Below are positions 45,201 to 64,000 of a DNA stretch of 64,000 nt, piece by piece. Each line of letters begins with the position of its first letter. Within the stretch, counting starts at the first letter, position 1. The stretch comes from Undaria pinnatifida (Eukaryota > Sar > Phaeophyceae > Laminariales > Alariaceae). Both the position numbers and the translations under genes were made by a program. Under the pieces are notes generated by a model. That model was not told the DNA's origin. It worked only from the letters and a program-made list of their open reading frames with translations, and searched no databases. The DNA lies in the NCBI GenBank assembly GCA_012845835.1, contig JABAKD010000016.1, positions 23,962,053 to 24,026,052 of the forward strand, written 5' to 3'.

Positions 45201-48200
45201 CGTGCGTACATCGCAGACCTGCAGCGCAAACGTGATCACGAAAGCACGTCACCACACAAACAAGCAGAAACACGCGACAACGCAAACATCGCAAAAACGT
45301 AAACACACAAACACGCCAACACACAAAACACGCAAGCGGTAAATACCGTCTACTGTTGCAAACTACCGCCTACCTCGGTAAACTGCCTTCTACTTTTGTT
45401 TACTACCGGGTGCCGTCAACAGCCGTCTACCAACGCCGTCCGCCAACGCCGTCTGCCACTGCTCACGTCCGTCTACCTTCAAGGTCCTGTCAAAAGAAGT
45501 GGTGAGGATGTAGCCCGCGCCTCCCGCGTTTGACGAGAACTTGACGTCTCTGACCTGTGCCCGGTGCAAGCGAATGCTCTTGTGGTGCCGGAGGTCCGCA
45601 AGGCTGAACTGAGGCAAGAGGCAAAAGGGGCAGTATAATCGAAACATGCGGGTACCAAGTTTAGCCGTTTTACTTCTGCAAAGTGCATCACAAGCGCATC
45701 ACACAATTTTCAACTAGTTTGTCTCTAAAAACGTGGGTGCAGTGCTAAACGAGTCAAGTCGAGCGTGCCGGACAAAGCGAAAATAATCCCGACAGACACA
45801 CGGGCTGCAATTGACCTCTCAATTAGTTATCCCTCGACTTACGCTTCGAGCTTGAAAACAAACGCGAAATGCGTGTTCCATTGTACACGATGACACTTCT
45901 CAGCTATCTTTCGCACCTTGGTCACTCCGTGTGATGCGGACCCACGCGGTCCGCCGGCTTCTCCAAGTTCCTGGGAAACTAGCAACGCTCCAGCATTTTC
46001 GCCCGCAAATGCTGCCACCCTTCCCTCTCGAACGTCTTTCGAGAACAAGCGCTCGAACCGCACCCCCCGTCCTTGTTCACCGCTGTTGCTCCCTCTAATG
46101 CTGCTGCTACTGCTGCTACTGCTGCTGCTGTTGCTGCCAATACTGCTGCTGCCAATACTACACCGGCTGCTGCTACTGCTGTTGCTGTTGCCCCTGATGT
46201 TGCTCGCGGCCGCGTGCGATGACGATGGCTTCCCGTCCTCCCCGTCTACCACTCCTGCCCCTCCCTCGCCGCCGCCACCACCGCCACTACCACTGCCACT
46301 ACCACCGCTGCCGCCCTTGTTGCCATCGCAAACATTGGCGGTGCGCGACTCACCTCGCGAAGGCGACAGAGAGAGCGAGGAACGGCCAGGAAAAGGAAGA
46401 GGACAAACTAGACGAGAAAGAGGAGGTATATGCGGGGGCGGGCACAGCAGCGTTATCTCCCCTGCAGTCGAAGGAGGTTTTCTCGTCAGACACGCGGGGC
46501 CCGGTGCGGGGAACGCCCTCAGCGATCCTTGGCTTCCACCCGCGGGGATGGAGTAACCACACACCCCTCCTTTCCGATGCTCCACCCCAACCCCTCCTAG
46601 CTTGCGTCTGGCGTTGGTCTCAGCACCATCTTCCGCTGCCAGAGGCGCCGGTTGTTGTTGTTTTCGTTGTTGGTGGTGATGTTGTTGAAGCTGCTGCTGC
46701 CGTCGGAAACGCGAGAGTTGGTCCTCTAAGCTCGCGTTGCGGATGGATAGCTGCACGCTCTCCCTCTCGCTCTGGTTCACAAATGCACGTAGATTGTGGC
46801 ACGTAGGCGTGAAAGCGCACGTGAATTTTCAGACGCGGATGTGAGATCACGTATCACCTAAATGCAGGGGGTGAAAGATGGACGCCCGCGATTCTTCAGC
46901 GGGTACGGACAACAGATGGACAACCAAAATCTCTCTCTGCGGCTGTCTGCGTGCGAAGATACGAAATAGTTTTGCTATGTAGATCGATGTTGGTGACAGG
47001 GTGAAGACGAAAGCACAGTAGTTGTAGACGAACGCTCACGTCGTCAGACGTGAAAGGGGGCGGGGGTTGCGGCCGCATGTCGTGCAGCGCTGTAGTTTCT
47101 GCGGTTCGATGAAGGGGGGACTAGAGAAAGAGCCGATGGCGTACGCGGGAAGCACCTCCCCCTATCCCCTCCCAGCCTGTTTCCGGAGGTAAGTCTCTTG
47201 ACAAGAGCGTTTAATGGGCGAGAGGGCCTCTGCCACCCCAACCCATTTCACCTCACAACACACACTACTATTTGCAGGGATGTTTATCGGCAACGATTAG
47301 TAGAATAGTTTACGGATGACAGCAAAACTCCCCCCTCCCATCCATACTTCCATCACACAACATCACCACCTGCTTCCGAACACGAAATTGCTCCGTCGCA
47401 GGCGCTACGCGAATACAAGGAAGACACTTCCACCTTCTCCCCTCCCCACCCCCGCCCTAACCCTTACCCACCTGTTTTCGCAAACGCTTCTCTTCGTCGA
47501 GAGCGCTCCGCAGCGTCTCCAGCTCCCCCGTGTCCGTCGCGACGAGGTTTTGCAGGAAGAGAGGGATGACCCGAGCGCTTCCCTTAGGTCCTACCTTCGC
47601 ACCGCACTGGGGACAACTGCGTCTCTCCTAGAAAACGGAAACCGACACAATCGGACACGGGAAAGACTCGGCGAAAGAACAACGGTCATGGGAACCCCCC
47701 CCCCAGCAAAATAGAAACGGCAAGCACTCGCTATTGCTGCTACACGAGTCGCACCGCAGAAGTGCGTGGTATCTCTGTCCTGCACGAGCATGTATCCGCT
47801 CAACGACAGAAATGTACGCCGCCACTTTTCAGGGAATAGACTGTGAAAAATCGAGCAGCGGCCGCAATAGCTACATAAGCTACGCCAGCTACATAAACTA
47901 AATCACAGCGCGTAATTTAGTCATAAACAGTACCTTGAGCCATCTCTCGATGCACGACTGGCCGAACAAGTGGCCGCAGAGTAGGGTGCAGATCCTGGAG
48001 AGCGAAAGGGACAACAACAACAGCGTAGTAATCACTGCTACCATCACCAATAGCATCAGCATCAGCATCCTCATCATCATCGATAATATCGTCATGCCAT
48101 TGTGCCATAATCGGTACCATCAGCATCATCACAATCATCACCATCATTACCGCTACTAGCACGACGGCGTATGATGCTTTTGGTATCACAGCAGAAAATA

Positions 48201-50579
48201 CACAACACGATGTTATCAACTACTCGTCCAGCAGCCTAATACCTGTGCTTTCCTTTCGACGTCCAGGGGTCCAAGCACACGCTGCACCGCTCGCCATCCT
48301 GTCCATGCGACCCGTAATAAAAACAAACAGGGTGAAGGTAAACTGGTCAACAGGGTCAGGACAAAACAAATGGGATGGAAGGGCGAGGGGAACGAGGAGG
48401 GGGGGAGCTGGCCGGCACGATATTAGCTACCGCCAATGCCATTGCTTCCGCTGCTGCTGCTTCACGTGCACGTAATCCAAAGGGTGGACAGGCGAAGGGA
48501 GGATCGCAGGACTGCCACGCAGTAGCAGGGCTTCGTAGGTAGCGAGGATCAGAGGGCTGAACAGCAGGCAGCGAGGATCACAGGGCTGTGCAACAGGCGG
48601 CGATAATAACATGGCTACTACTCACAATACCAGGCCTCCGTTATCTCACCCGCGTTGCACTGAGTAGCAATATGGTTCGCGTCTGTGTGTTCCCAATAAT
48701 TGGTATTCGGTAACAAACGAGTCGTCACACGGACGTGTACTTCGGGCTATGGGCCACGTATTATATATACCAGGTAAATGGGCCGCGTACATTCCAGGTA
48801 TCTCAATACCTCTAGGATTCCACAACTTTGTGGATATTACCTTTTCGTGGTTTCGTGACATTGTGGATTATCGGCACAGATACAACAAATTCCTCATGGG
48901 CGCGTACTTTGCAGTTTGGACTCCGGACTAATTAGACACAGGCCTTCGGATCGAAGCAACACCGTCTCGCAGATTAACAAACGCGGTATTGCTAGCTGGA
49001 CATCAGTACACCAAAACAAAGCGAAAACTGTTGTCTCACCGCCGCCACCGTTTTTTTTCGCTTCTTTTTCGGTCGCTTGACGGCGCCCCCCTCTTCCTCG
49101 CTCGTTGGCGCCAGCCTTGCCACCGCCCCCACCACTTCCGCTTCCACCCCCGCTCCCGCCCCTGCGCTGGCTGTTGTGTTCGTGGAGTCGCTGAGGGGCT
49201 GGACCGGGATCTCCTCTGTTTCTTGTTCTTCTACCCCGTCTGTTGTCACCACTACCGCTGCTGGTGCTGCTAGTGCCGCGGCAGATGCTGTTGTCGCTGC
49301 TGCTAGTACTGTTGGCAGGGGGTAAGCAATATTGTGGATTGAGGTCGGGTGTGCTATTGTAAAGAGGCATGCCCACCACTAGCCTACTAAGTCAGTGACG
49401 AAGAGAAATACATATTGTGCCCGCAGTTTTCTGAAAGGTCATTTTTGCAGGATGCAATTTTTGATAGGTGCAAAATCCTTGTGGAGATAATGATTTGACA
49501 AGCCAGAAAACTATGGCACGAAATGTCCTTTTCTTAATGAAGGCTATTAATAGTTCTTCGTGCTACATAAAAGCCGTCAACACCGACCATGGCCGATCTA
49601 CTCGGTATGAAAGCTTGGGAATAACTCATGGCGGCGAAGGTGAGGGTCAACGAGCCGTACATGCGAGTCCATGAGGACGCCCTCGATTCTCTGAACTACC
49701 GAGGTGCCATGCCATGCCCTCATTGAACGGTTCCGACACAACGACACAGTATTAATACGTGGTACTTACTGGTATCGGGTGTCGACCCACGAATACTTGC
49801 GTGCTGACAATTTTCAACTACGGCCCGCTGCTTATTCGTCTGTTCAGCGGCAAACTGCCCGCCACATGTGCACTGCGCACTGACTGCCGTGTCGTACTGC
49901 TGTACTGCTGTACGATATCCCCAGGGACCTCGTACTTCGTACTGAGTGCTTATTGAAAGCCGGGACGGCTCAAAAGCTACCCCTAGGGTACGAAATATTT
50001 GAAATTTGAAATTTGAAATACGACGCGGTCCGACAGATCGCAGCAGGACCGCAGCAAAGCTCATACAAAAAACGCAAAACAATAGTAATATTTGGGCTTT
50101 CTGCCCGCCGCACCTGTTTCACCTACCACGGTCCTCGACAAGGGGGCGTGACGGCCGTGTCCCCGACTAGCAACATCCTCTGTTGGGCGGTTTCCACCGG
50201 ACTCGGACGTGACATTCCCCTCAGTAGCATCACCCAGATCCACAGCAGCATCGTCCACAGCCCCGGCATGGAGCGGCAACTCCTCCCTTCCCTCCTGTTG
50301 CTGGTGGCTTTCAGAGGAATTTTCTTGTCCTGCTGCCTCGCCTTGCTCACCCGCACCCATACCACCTTGCCTTAGCTGGCCGTGGGAAGGGCTACCATCA
50401 CCATCCTCGGTGTGCATACTATCCGTAGTCGCAGGTAGTGGTGTCATCAAAGACTGTCCATGTTGCGCTCGTGGTGATGCTGTGTTGGTGCTGGTGGCGG
50501 GGTCACCTGTCACACTTGTCTCAGTCGGCGACCATGCCACTGGAAGCGTGAGATCGATCAGACCGGATGCAGATTCCAT
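42272..50579 (-). CDS. RFWD3: RFWD3-like RING and WD40 E3 ubiquitin ligase, 12 exons
   Basis: Exons, minus strand: 50579-50123, 49308-49040, 48298-48243, 47994-47934, 47627-47472, 46771-45917, 45608-45477, 45218-45126, 44695-44402, 44109-43678, 43363-43265, 42436-42272. This gives 1022 aa with closed phases. Residues 1-242 are low-complexity and acidic, with a basic KRPKKKRKK stretch near 230, a likely nuclear signal. The RING is built from three exons, about 247-290: CSVC, LLCGHLFGQSC, CPQC. A coiled coil with poly-Gln/His follows at about 315-370, then a Ser/Gly-rich insert, then WD40 blades from about 580 to the end; the last blade has IWDAASGD and EIKVYE. Order and spacing match animal RFWD3, which ubiquitinates RPA in homologous recombination and crosslink repair; the same role here is inferred. 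The start is the first in-frame ATG of its open frame. The intron after exon 8 starts with GC (CAG then GCAAGA). Least certain: the exon 1/2 junction and the 3' end of exon 10. Confidence 0.9.
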
Positions 50580-51298
50580 CGGAAAGGGGAACTGGTGGAG
50601 GTAAAGATCCCCAAACTCGAGTTTATGCACGTCCAGGCTCTCTAAGAGTAGAGAGTATCCGGAGCGTTTTGGAGTACTCGGATACTCGTGCTGTAGGTCT
50701 CTTGCTCTGCTGCTTGCTGCTGTGCCTTTGCGTCGGAGCAGCAATACCAATACTGCTGCAGGACGCAGAGAGGTGTGCGAAATCAAACTCCAAACATAAC
50801 GGGCGAATTTGTTCGGATGGAGTTTCTTCTCCGCGGCTCTGCGCTTAGCACCACAAGCCGTGGTCCATAGCGGGTTGGTCGCTCACTGACAATAAAGGTC
50901 CGCTTCCCCTCTCCAACAAAGCCCGGGCGTAACACACAGCACACAGTACACACTGACTGTGACGGAGTGTGGGCACCGTCAGCGTCGAGAGGGGACTTCA
51001 AATCTCAAGTATCCCCTAGGCAAACAAGCCTTCTGGAGAATACTAAACCCTCGTATCGGATTTCTGCAGATTGCGAGAATACTCCCACCACCATCTAGGC
51101 TGAGCTAGGGCAGCGTAGAGCAACACATTGTCAAGGACGTAGCTCTTGCCGTTACCTATCGTTAACTCGCACGGTTGGCTCTCAGGTAGACCGAACTTGC
51201 CTTCGTGGCACGAATTGCACGGCAATAGCAGGCGGCGAGCAGGCGGGAGTCTCAGAGGGTACTTGTTCTTTAGAGAGCACACCTAGCCGTTCCAAGCG
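50580..51298. promoter_or_regulatory. Shared intergenic region between divergent RFWD3-like and RPT6 genes
   Basis: These 719 bases separate the two start codons, which point away from each other. They must hold both 5' untranslated regions and both core promoters. No convincing TATA box or known motif was recognised. A shared, bidirectional promoter is inferred from layout only. Confidence 0.6.
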
Positions 51299-59011
<7,713 letters not shown>

Positions 59012-60889
59012 TCATTATGCACCGCTCTGGGAGTTCCATTCCGAGGAATCGTGTTTTTCTTGAGGGGGAAGGGCGGGGCAGTGTACCCGCGTTGCGTGTT
59101 GATTGTAGGCTTCGACGACGACTGTTAAAACGGTTGATGCGCGTTCGTTGGCTTTCTGCTTACGCTCGCGGGGCATGCCATTCGAATGCCCGAAGAGTTA
59201 ACCGCGCGATTTTCTGTGGGTGGAGGGATTCAGGGGTCGAGGCCACGTTCCAGGTTTTTGGTTTACTTTTCGTGGCCTTCCTAAAGATGTTCGCTGGTGA
59301 GGCCTCGGAAGACAAGCCGTATTTTGCGACCAGTTGTGGGCAGTATTGCTCGTTGGCAGAGGAGAAGAGCAATGACGAGCGGCGGGTTTGCCTTTGATTT
59401 CTGTCCCGGATGATTTTCTGTCCCAGTCTCCCCTTGACAAAGGGAACGTGTCAAAATGAAGCTGTCTTGGAAAGGTCGCCTACGCATACTGTTTCTATGG
59501 GCAACGCCCATATATTTTGGGTATTCCAACTGCAGTGGTACTGCTGCTGCTGGTGCGCGGTTGTATTGGTGATACTTTAATCTAATAAGATTACGAAATA
59601 GCTCCGCTTTGTTCCTTGCTTTAATCCAAACGCTTTTTATTAGGTAAAGGCTGATATCGGTTCGACGTTTGGAGTGATGGACAAGCGAAAGTTTTCTTGT
59701 GGCACGAAAATGACCTTGGTTTTTGAAAGCCGAAGCAATAATTGATGGTGCCGCTTGGGGGAAGACTGACGATGACAATGATAGCCTTGACACCCGCACA
59801 CGCCTCTCTAGGTCACGGGTACCTTCTGTCATACACTATGAGCGTGCAGTACAAAGACGTCTTTCTAAAAATGGCTCTGGGTGTAGATTCGTTGTACACG
59901 TCCCTCCTGTTGGTGCAAGAGATTAAGATGCCCTAGCTGGCTAATCTTGAAGGTGTCAAGGCTTTCCAAGCAATTCCCTTGCCCCTCTTGGTGCCATATC
60001 ATATGACAACTGATACCCAGGTACCTGGTATATTTTGAGACGTAAACATGAGAGCAGAATGTTAGATTCCTCGGGAGGAGCCCAGTGCCAGCATCGCTGC
60101 ACACCCGGCTCGGTAGATGGACCAGAATCAATTAGAGAGAAGAGACTGACATCATTACATGCACGTAGTCGGCGACGGTTTCAGGTCTCATGCTGTTACA
60201 TGTCGTGGTCCGAGTAACAACATGTAACCCTGCGCATCTGCACAGTACCAGTATGTAGCTGGGCATTGGGCATGCGCCTGCCCCAAACGTCACGATTCTC
60301 TGAATTTTTGTTAATAGATTATCTGAGTTGGGCCTTGGACTCAAAACTCGTCGGTTGCGATTGCATACGCATCTAAAGGTCCAGCTCAATGCCCAGCGTT
60401 CGAAAGGGCTGCTGTTTATCCTCCCCCCTGCCGACCCCACATACGGCTGTACCCTGGTACCACATTCGTTCATGGTGTCCATGCACATGCATGCATCGTT
60501 CACGACGTCATGTCCCATGTGCCCTGTGCGGTACCGCGTCCTTGTGTATGCGATAAGTAGTCGTGCCTCTTTGTCCCCCCCCCCCCCATCCCCCATCGCA
60601 GACCTGATCCGGAGATTGATCACAGTTCCCCTCGAAATGTGCTCCTACTCTAGGCCGTGGACCTGTTGCCTCCACCATCGCTGTTACCACGTTACCCATG
60701 CAACCTGCAACCAACCAACCAGGCGAAAAACATGAAAACATGCCAGGCTTGGAATGTTGTACGACCCCGCATTCTTATGCCTTGCAATCTCTGTTGGAAA
60801 CCCCACTTTTCACGCTGAGGGCTTTGGGCTTGAGAGCACCGCTGTGGTACTACTGCTGAGGCACCAACAGCGATCTAGCAGCGGCCAAC
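59012..60889. other. Intergenic, no gene recognised
   Basis: Runs from the RPT6 stop to the probable secreted-protein exon. It holds the RPT6 3' untranslated region and presumably the next promoter. Open frames here lack domains. Confidence 0.4.
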
Positions 60890-61417
60890 ATGATGGGCTG
60901 GTCACAGCTCTTCCATTGCCTAGCGCTCGCGCTCTCCCTCCAGCCAGCCCTCGGGCTTCTCTCGCCTAAGGCGTGCCTCTCGCGCAGCGCACAGCGGCAA
61001 CCCAGCAACACGCTGACCCGACGTTGCAGCAGCTCCCTCCGCGCTCGGCCTACGCGTCGATTACCGCCAGCACTTACCGCACGGCAGCAGCCGCAACATC
61101 GATCACACCAACACCACCGCTGCCCGTTGGCCCAGTCAGTATCAACAGCGGGGTCCCTAGGAAGCTTGTCGAGCGGCGATGTCGATGCCTTTCAGAGAAG
61201 TGCGAGACGACGAGGCGGCTCTGCCTGGTCGACCACCGCGTTGTCGCTAGCGGCTGGGAACGGGGTGCCGGGAGAAGGTGTAGATGGCACCGAGGGGGGT
61301 GCGGGCAAGGACGGTTGGCGGCAGCGCATGGTCCGAACCATTGTGTCTGTGTTTCTCAGGATGAGGGGAGTGGTGGCTGCTTTGGGGGCGAGGCTGGGGC
61401 TAGGTGGGTCGAGCAAG
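60890..61417 (+). CDS. Probable first exon of a secreted or plastid-targeted protein, family unknown
   Basis: An open frame begins with two adjacent ATG codons and runs 176 codons to a good donor (GAGCAAG then GTAAGA). Residues 1-23 form a hydrophobic signal peptide (around LFHCLALALSLQPALGLL). A Ser/Arg/Gln-rich low-acid stretch follows, as in the bipartite plastid targeting sequences of algae with secondary plastids. A Gly-rich stretch and a weakly hydrophobic basic segment near 145-170 (VRTIVSVFLRMRGVVAAL) close the exon. No family could be named. Later exons were not established. Open segments at about 62280-62430 and 62690-62820, the latter with a membrane-helix-like FNPVPAAIAAVVVHVVAVTI, are possible continuations. 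Confidence 0.45.
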
Positions 61418-61969
61418 GTAAGAGACTGCCACGTGCGGTCTACAGCAGTAGTAGTAGCACTGACGGCCTGACATGCTTGCTTCGTGCTCTGGCCGAGAAC
61501 GCACAACGGCGCAAGACTGCTGGCGTTCATGCAAACGACCGAGACCGAATTGAAGCACTCTTTGTGGTCGTTATTAAGAGCACCCTGGCCTGCTGCTGTG
61601 CATGTGCGTGATGTATGGTATCGCGCAGACCTACAGCAGTATTGTTGTTTTTGGTATACACAACGCAGGCCTTGGCAACACAGCCTACTGCAGTATGGAT
61701 ATGCATGCCCCCGCAACAATACAGGCGGGCGGGTCTTCGTACCGTAAAACAACGCAGATCGTACAACGCAATCATTTTACCAGGTGCTCGTACGAGGTAC
61801 GAATACACCTGTATAATACCTCGTACGTATCATACGAGGCTACAGCATCATACCATGCGAGGCATCACAACGCAGACCTTCTGCTTACAAGGTATCATTG
61901 TTGTACTGCTGCACGAGTATAGTGCTGCCGCCAGGAATCGCGCTGCAGGATATTTGTAATTGCCATCAA

Positions 61970-63065
61970 TAGACACTTATAAAACTCAGAGGAGTGCGAT
62001 ATTTCGGATCTTCAACCCAAATTCTACATCGCGATTTGCGATTTCGCAAACCACCCGATATAAAACTCAATATCGCCTTTTCTTCCAGGAGTACATGAGA
62101 TATAAAACTCGGGTTATGTGCCAAGATACGAACAAATTCGGTGACAATCCCGTAGCCCTCGGTCAGCTCCTCACTCCTCACAACACACACAGCACATCGC
62201 TGGTCGAAGGACGTGGCTGCTGCTGCTGCTGTAGCTGCTGCTCCCGGTAGCTCGGCAAGCATCAGCGCCTGCATCTATCATGACTTTGGCTCTTGGCATG
62301 AACGATGCCGCAGCGCAGACATGGCTCGCGCTCGTGGTGAGACACATTGTCAAAGCTTGTGCCTACGCGACGCTGGCGGGCATCGGTATCTCGCTACTCC
62401 CACGACGTATAATCTACAGCAGTAGTAATGCTCGTTAGATCTCTCAGCTTCCGGCTGATGTTGCCGTGGATAGAGCCCACACCAGAACCCATGGCATCAG
62501 CGACGGCATTGAAATGTTGCGGCTGCCATGTGTTGCCTCCTCCCCTCTGTGCGTCCTTCGCGCCAACCGCTAACCGCTTGTTGCCGGGTTGGGGGCATAC
62601 CTCTACTCCGTCACAAATCCGTCCATGGGTGGAGCACTGGATGTTGTGGTGGTGCCTCTGAATCCGGGCATCTCGGGCATCCGCCCCTCCCCAGCCACGG
62701 GAGCACCCACCTGCTGTGTGTATTCAACCCCGTCCCCGCGGCCATCGCTGCTGTTGTTGTCCATGTTGTCGCGGTGACGATCGGATGGTATCGTGGAGAA
62801 GCAAGCCTTGTGTGGGTAGGTACGTGTTTTCCGGGGCGTGTCCAATCCTGTCTGTCAGTAATTCTGGCTCTACTCAACAAAAAGAACATTAAAAATCGCG
62901 ATGGGGAAAAAAAGCCCTGTGCGATTTTTCGCACTTGGGTTGTGTTTTGCGGACCACAGGTCGCGAAAATATCGCAATTTCCGGCACGCGTATAAAACTT
63001 CAGGTGCGCATAATTTGGCTCTAAACACCCAAAATCGCGATTTTTTTGAGTTTTATAAGTGTCTA
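61970..63065. mobile_element. Possible TA-flanked inverted-repeat element of about 1.1 kb
   Basis: TAGACACTTATAAAACTCA at 61970-61988 is exactly inverted at 63047-63065. If the outer TA is the target duplication, the termini are GACACTTATAAAACTCA. Both ends are AT-rich and carry several more TATAAAACT and TCGCGATTT words, while the middle is GC-rich and may contain host exon sequence. No transposase was seen. Two separate small elements in opposite orientation are an alternative. Confidence 0.45.
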
Positions 63066-63069
63066 ATGT

Positions 63070-63850
63070 GTCGGTTTGTCGTGATTGATGACAAAGAAAT
63101 GGCCGGTCTGGTGGCTTTCTTTTCCGAGTTGTTGGTCGGCGATCTCGGAATCGGCTTGAGCTACGAAGTAGCTCGACCAGGGTCCTTATTGGTTGGCGTG
63201 GTGTGTACTACGTAGAAACTCGCATGTAAATCATGGTTATGCTAACTGTAACGCAGGCCCACTGCTTTTAGTTGAACGCGGACATGTTGTTTTAATAGGT
63301 CTATCATATTGCTGTAGTAGAACGCAGGTCTACTTCACTAAAAAAAAATGCATCAAGCACGTTAGCGGTGAGCATGATCAATTCAAGGTTCGATATGCAT
63401 CTTCCCAAGCCGCGTGATACTCCTGTCGCGTGTTTGTACTCTTTGAAGATATGAAGATAGATGAATTCCCTAGATTTTGTCAAGGGCGATTTCGGTAATA
63501 CGTACCTGCTATATCACAACGCTCGCTTAGTGTACGTAGCGTGACGTTCACCGTCCATACGCGTACTTGGCCGTCTGCGCTGTAGACGTGATTATCGATT
63601 ACTGCTGTCATACGGCTACCGCATGATACTACGTAAGTGCGAGGTCTACATTTTTTATTTATTTTAGCATTAGCAGATTCCATCTCGCTTTTGTGGTTTT
63701 AAACGCCTCAAACTTGACTTGTCTTGGCGTACCTTGCCACTCTCCTTGCGCCTTTCGCTCTCGCCCTCTCGCCTTTCCCTTTTCGCTGTCATTCGTGTCC
63801 TTCTGTACGACTCGAAAAAAAGGGGGGTCCTTCTAACCGTTCGCTATTTA
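63070..63850. other. No gene recognised
   Basis: Mostly AT-rich DNA. A 104-codon open frame that crosses the left edge has no domain. Confidence 0.35.
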
Positions 63851-64000
63851 GGGGAGTCGGTACAAAAAACGGCTCTCGACAAACGGCGAAGGGTAAGTCG
63901 TCGCGCGGTCGCCTGGTGTTGACGCGACTGCTGACGAAGAAAACGGCCCTGCTGTTGGCGATAATTGCGGTAGCGATCGCTGCAAGATTCGTCTCAGCGC
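63851..64000 (+). CDS. Possible exon with a membrane helix, cut by the window end
   Basis: After a pyrimidine-rich stretch ending TATTTAG there is an open frame to the last base. It encodes a basic segment (KGKSSRGRL) and then a hydrophobic helix (KTALLLAIIAVAIAARFVS). The high GC of the last 100 bases contrasts with the AT-rich DNA before it. It may belong to the same gene as the exon at 60890-61417, but nothing in the window links them. Confidence 0.3.

Noticed and set aside
45839-46780. A stand-alone 313-codon gene
   Set aside because: Its apparent start is GTG, not ATG, and lies at a splice acceptor. The frame is exon 6 of the RFWD3-like gene, flanked by exons that complete the RING and WD40 parts.
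50061-50786. A 241-codon protein starting at 50786
   Set aside because: The upstream start is TTG. The first ATG is at 50579, and the frame is best explained as exon 1 of the RFWD3-like gene, ending at a donor near 50123.

Overview
This is nuclear DNA from a eukaryote whose genes are split into many small exons separated by introns of about 0.15 to 7 kb. Simple repeats, degenerate satellites and retroelement remnants fill most of the rest. Intron style, base composition and the make-up of the three recognisable genes suggest a stramenopile, most likely a brown alga of the Ectocarpus type. That is an inference; nothing in the window names the species. No rRNA, functional tRNA, CRISPR array, phage or bacterial operon was seen.

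Three genes were rebuilt exon by exon. In each, splice phases close and the protein lines up with its family from end to end. (1) 9793-27408, minus strand: a secreted or membrane protein of about 579 aa with a signal peptide, two tandem DOMON domains and a cytochrome b561 domain (CYBDOM or ferric-reductase-like), 11 exons. (2) 42272-50579, minus: an RFWD3-like RING plus coiled-coil plus WD40 ubiquitin ligase, about 1022 aa, 12 exons. (3) 51299-59011, plus: the 26S proteasome ATPase RPT6/PSMC5, 418 aa, 7 exons. Genes 2 and 3 are head to head, with 719 bp between start codons, so a ubiquitin ligase and a proteasome base subunit may share one promoter region. Gene 1 acts apart from them, in transmembrane electron transfer.

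Layout: 1-8.1 kb holds decayed mobile DNA, including two copies of a gag-like retroelement, a tRNA-like SINE pair and short dispersed repeats. 9.8-27.4 kb is the CYBDOM gene; its introns carry five copies of a tRNA-derived SINE, two degenerate satellites and microsatellites. 27.4-32.5 kb is repeat-rich, with a long inverted repeat and three copies of a G-rich unit. 32.7-38 kb holds two LINE remnants on the minus strand, separated by microsatellites. 38.2-41.5 kb has two degenerate tandem-repeat fields. 42.3-59 kb carries the two proteolysis genes, with a third LINE remnant inside an RPT6 intron. 59-64 kb has a probable first exon of a secreted or plastid-targeted protein, a pair of inverted terminal repeats flanked by TA, and a possible exon cut by the window end.

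Two general signals stand out. Three of the 27 introns begin with GC rather than GT, always after an exon ending AAG or CAG. And a short coding-like motif (MSIDPKF-ELTADV and relatives) is scattered at least 11 times across the window.
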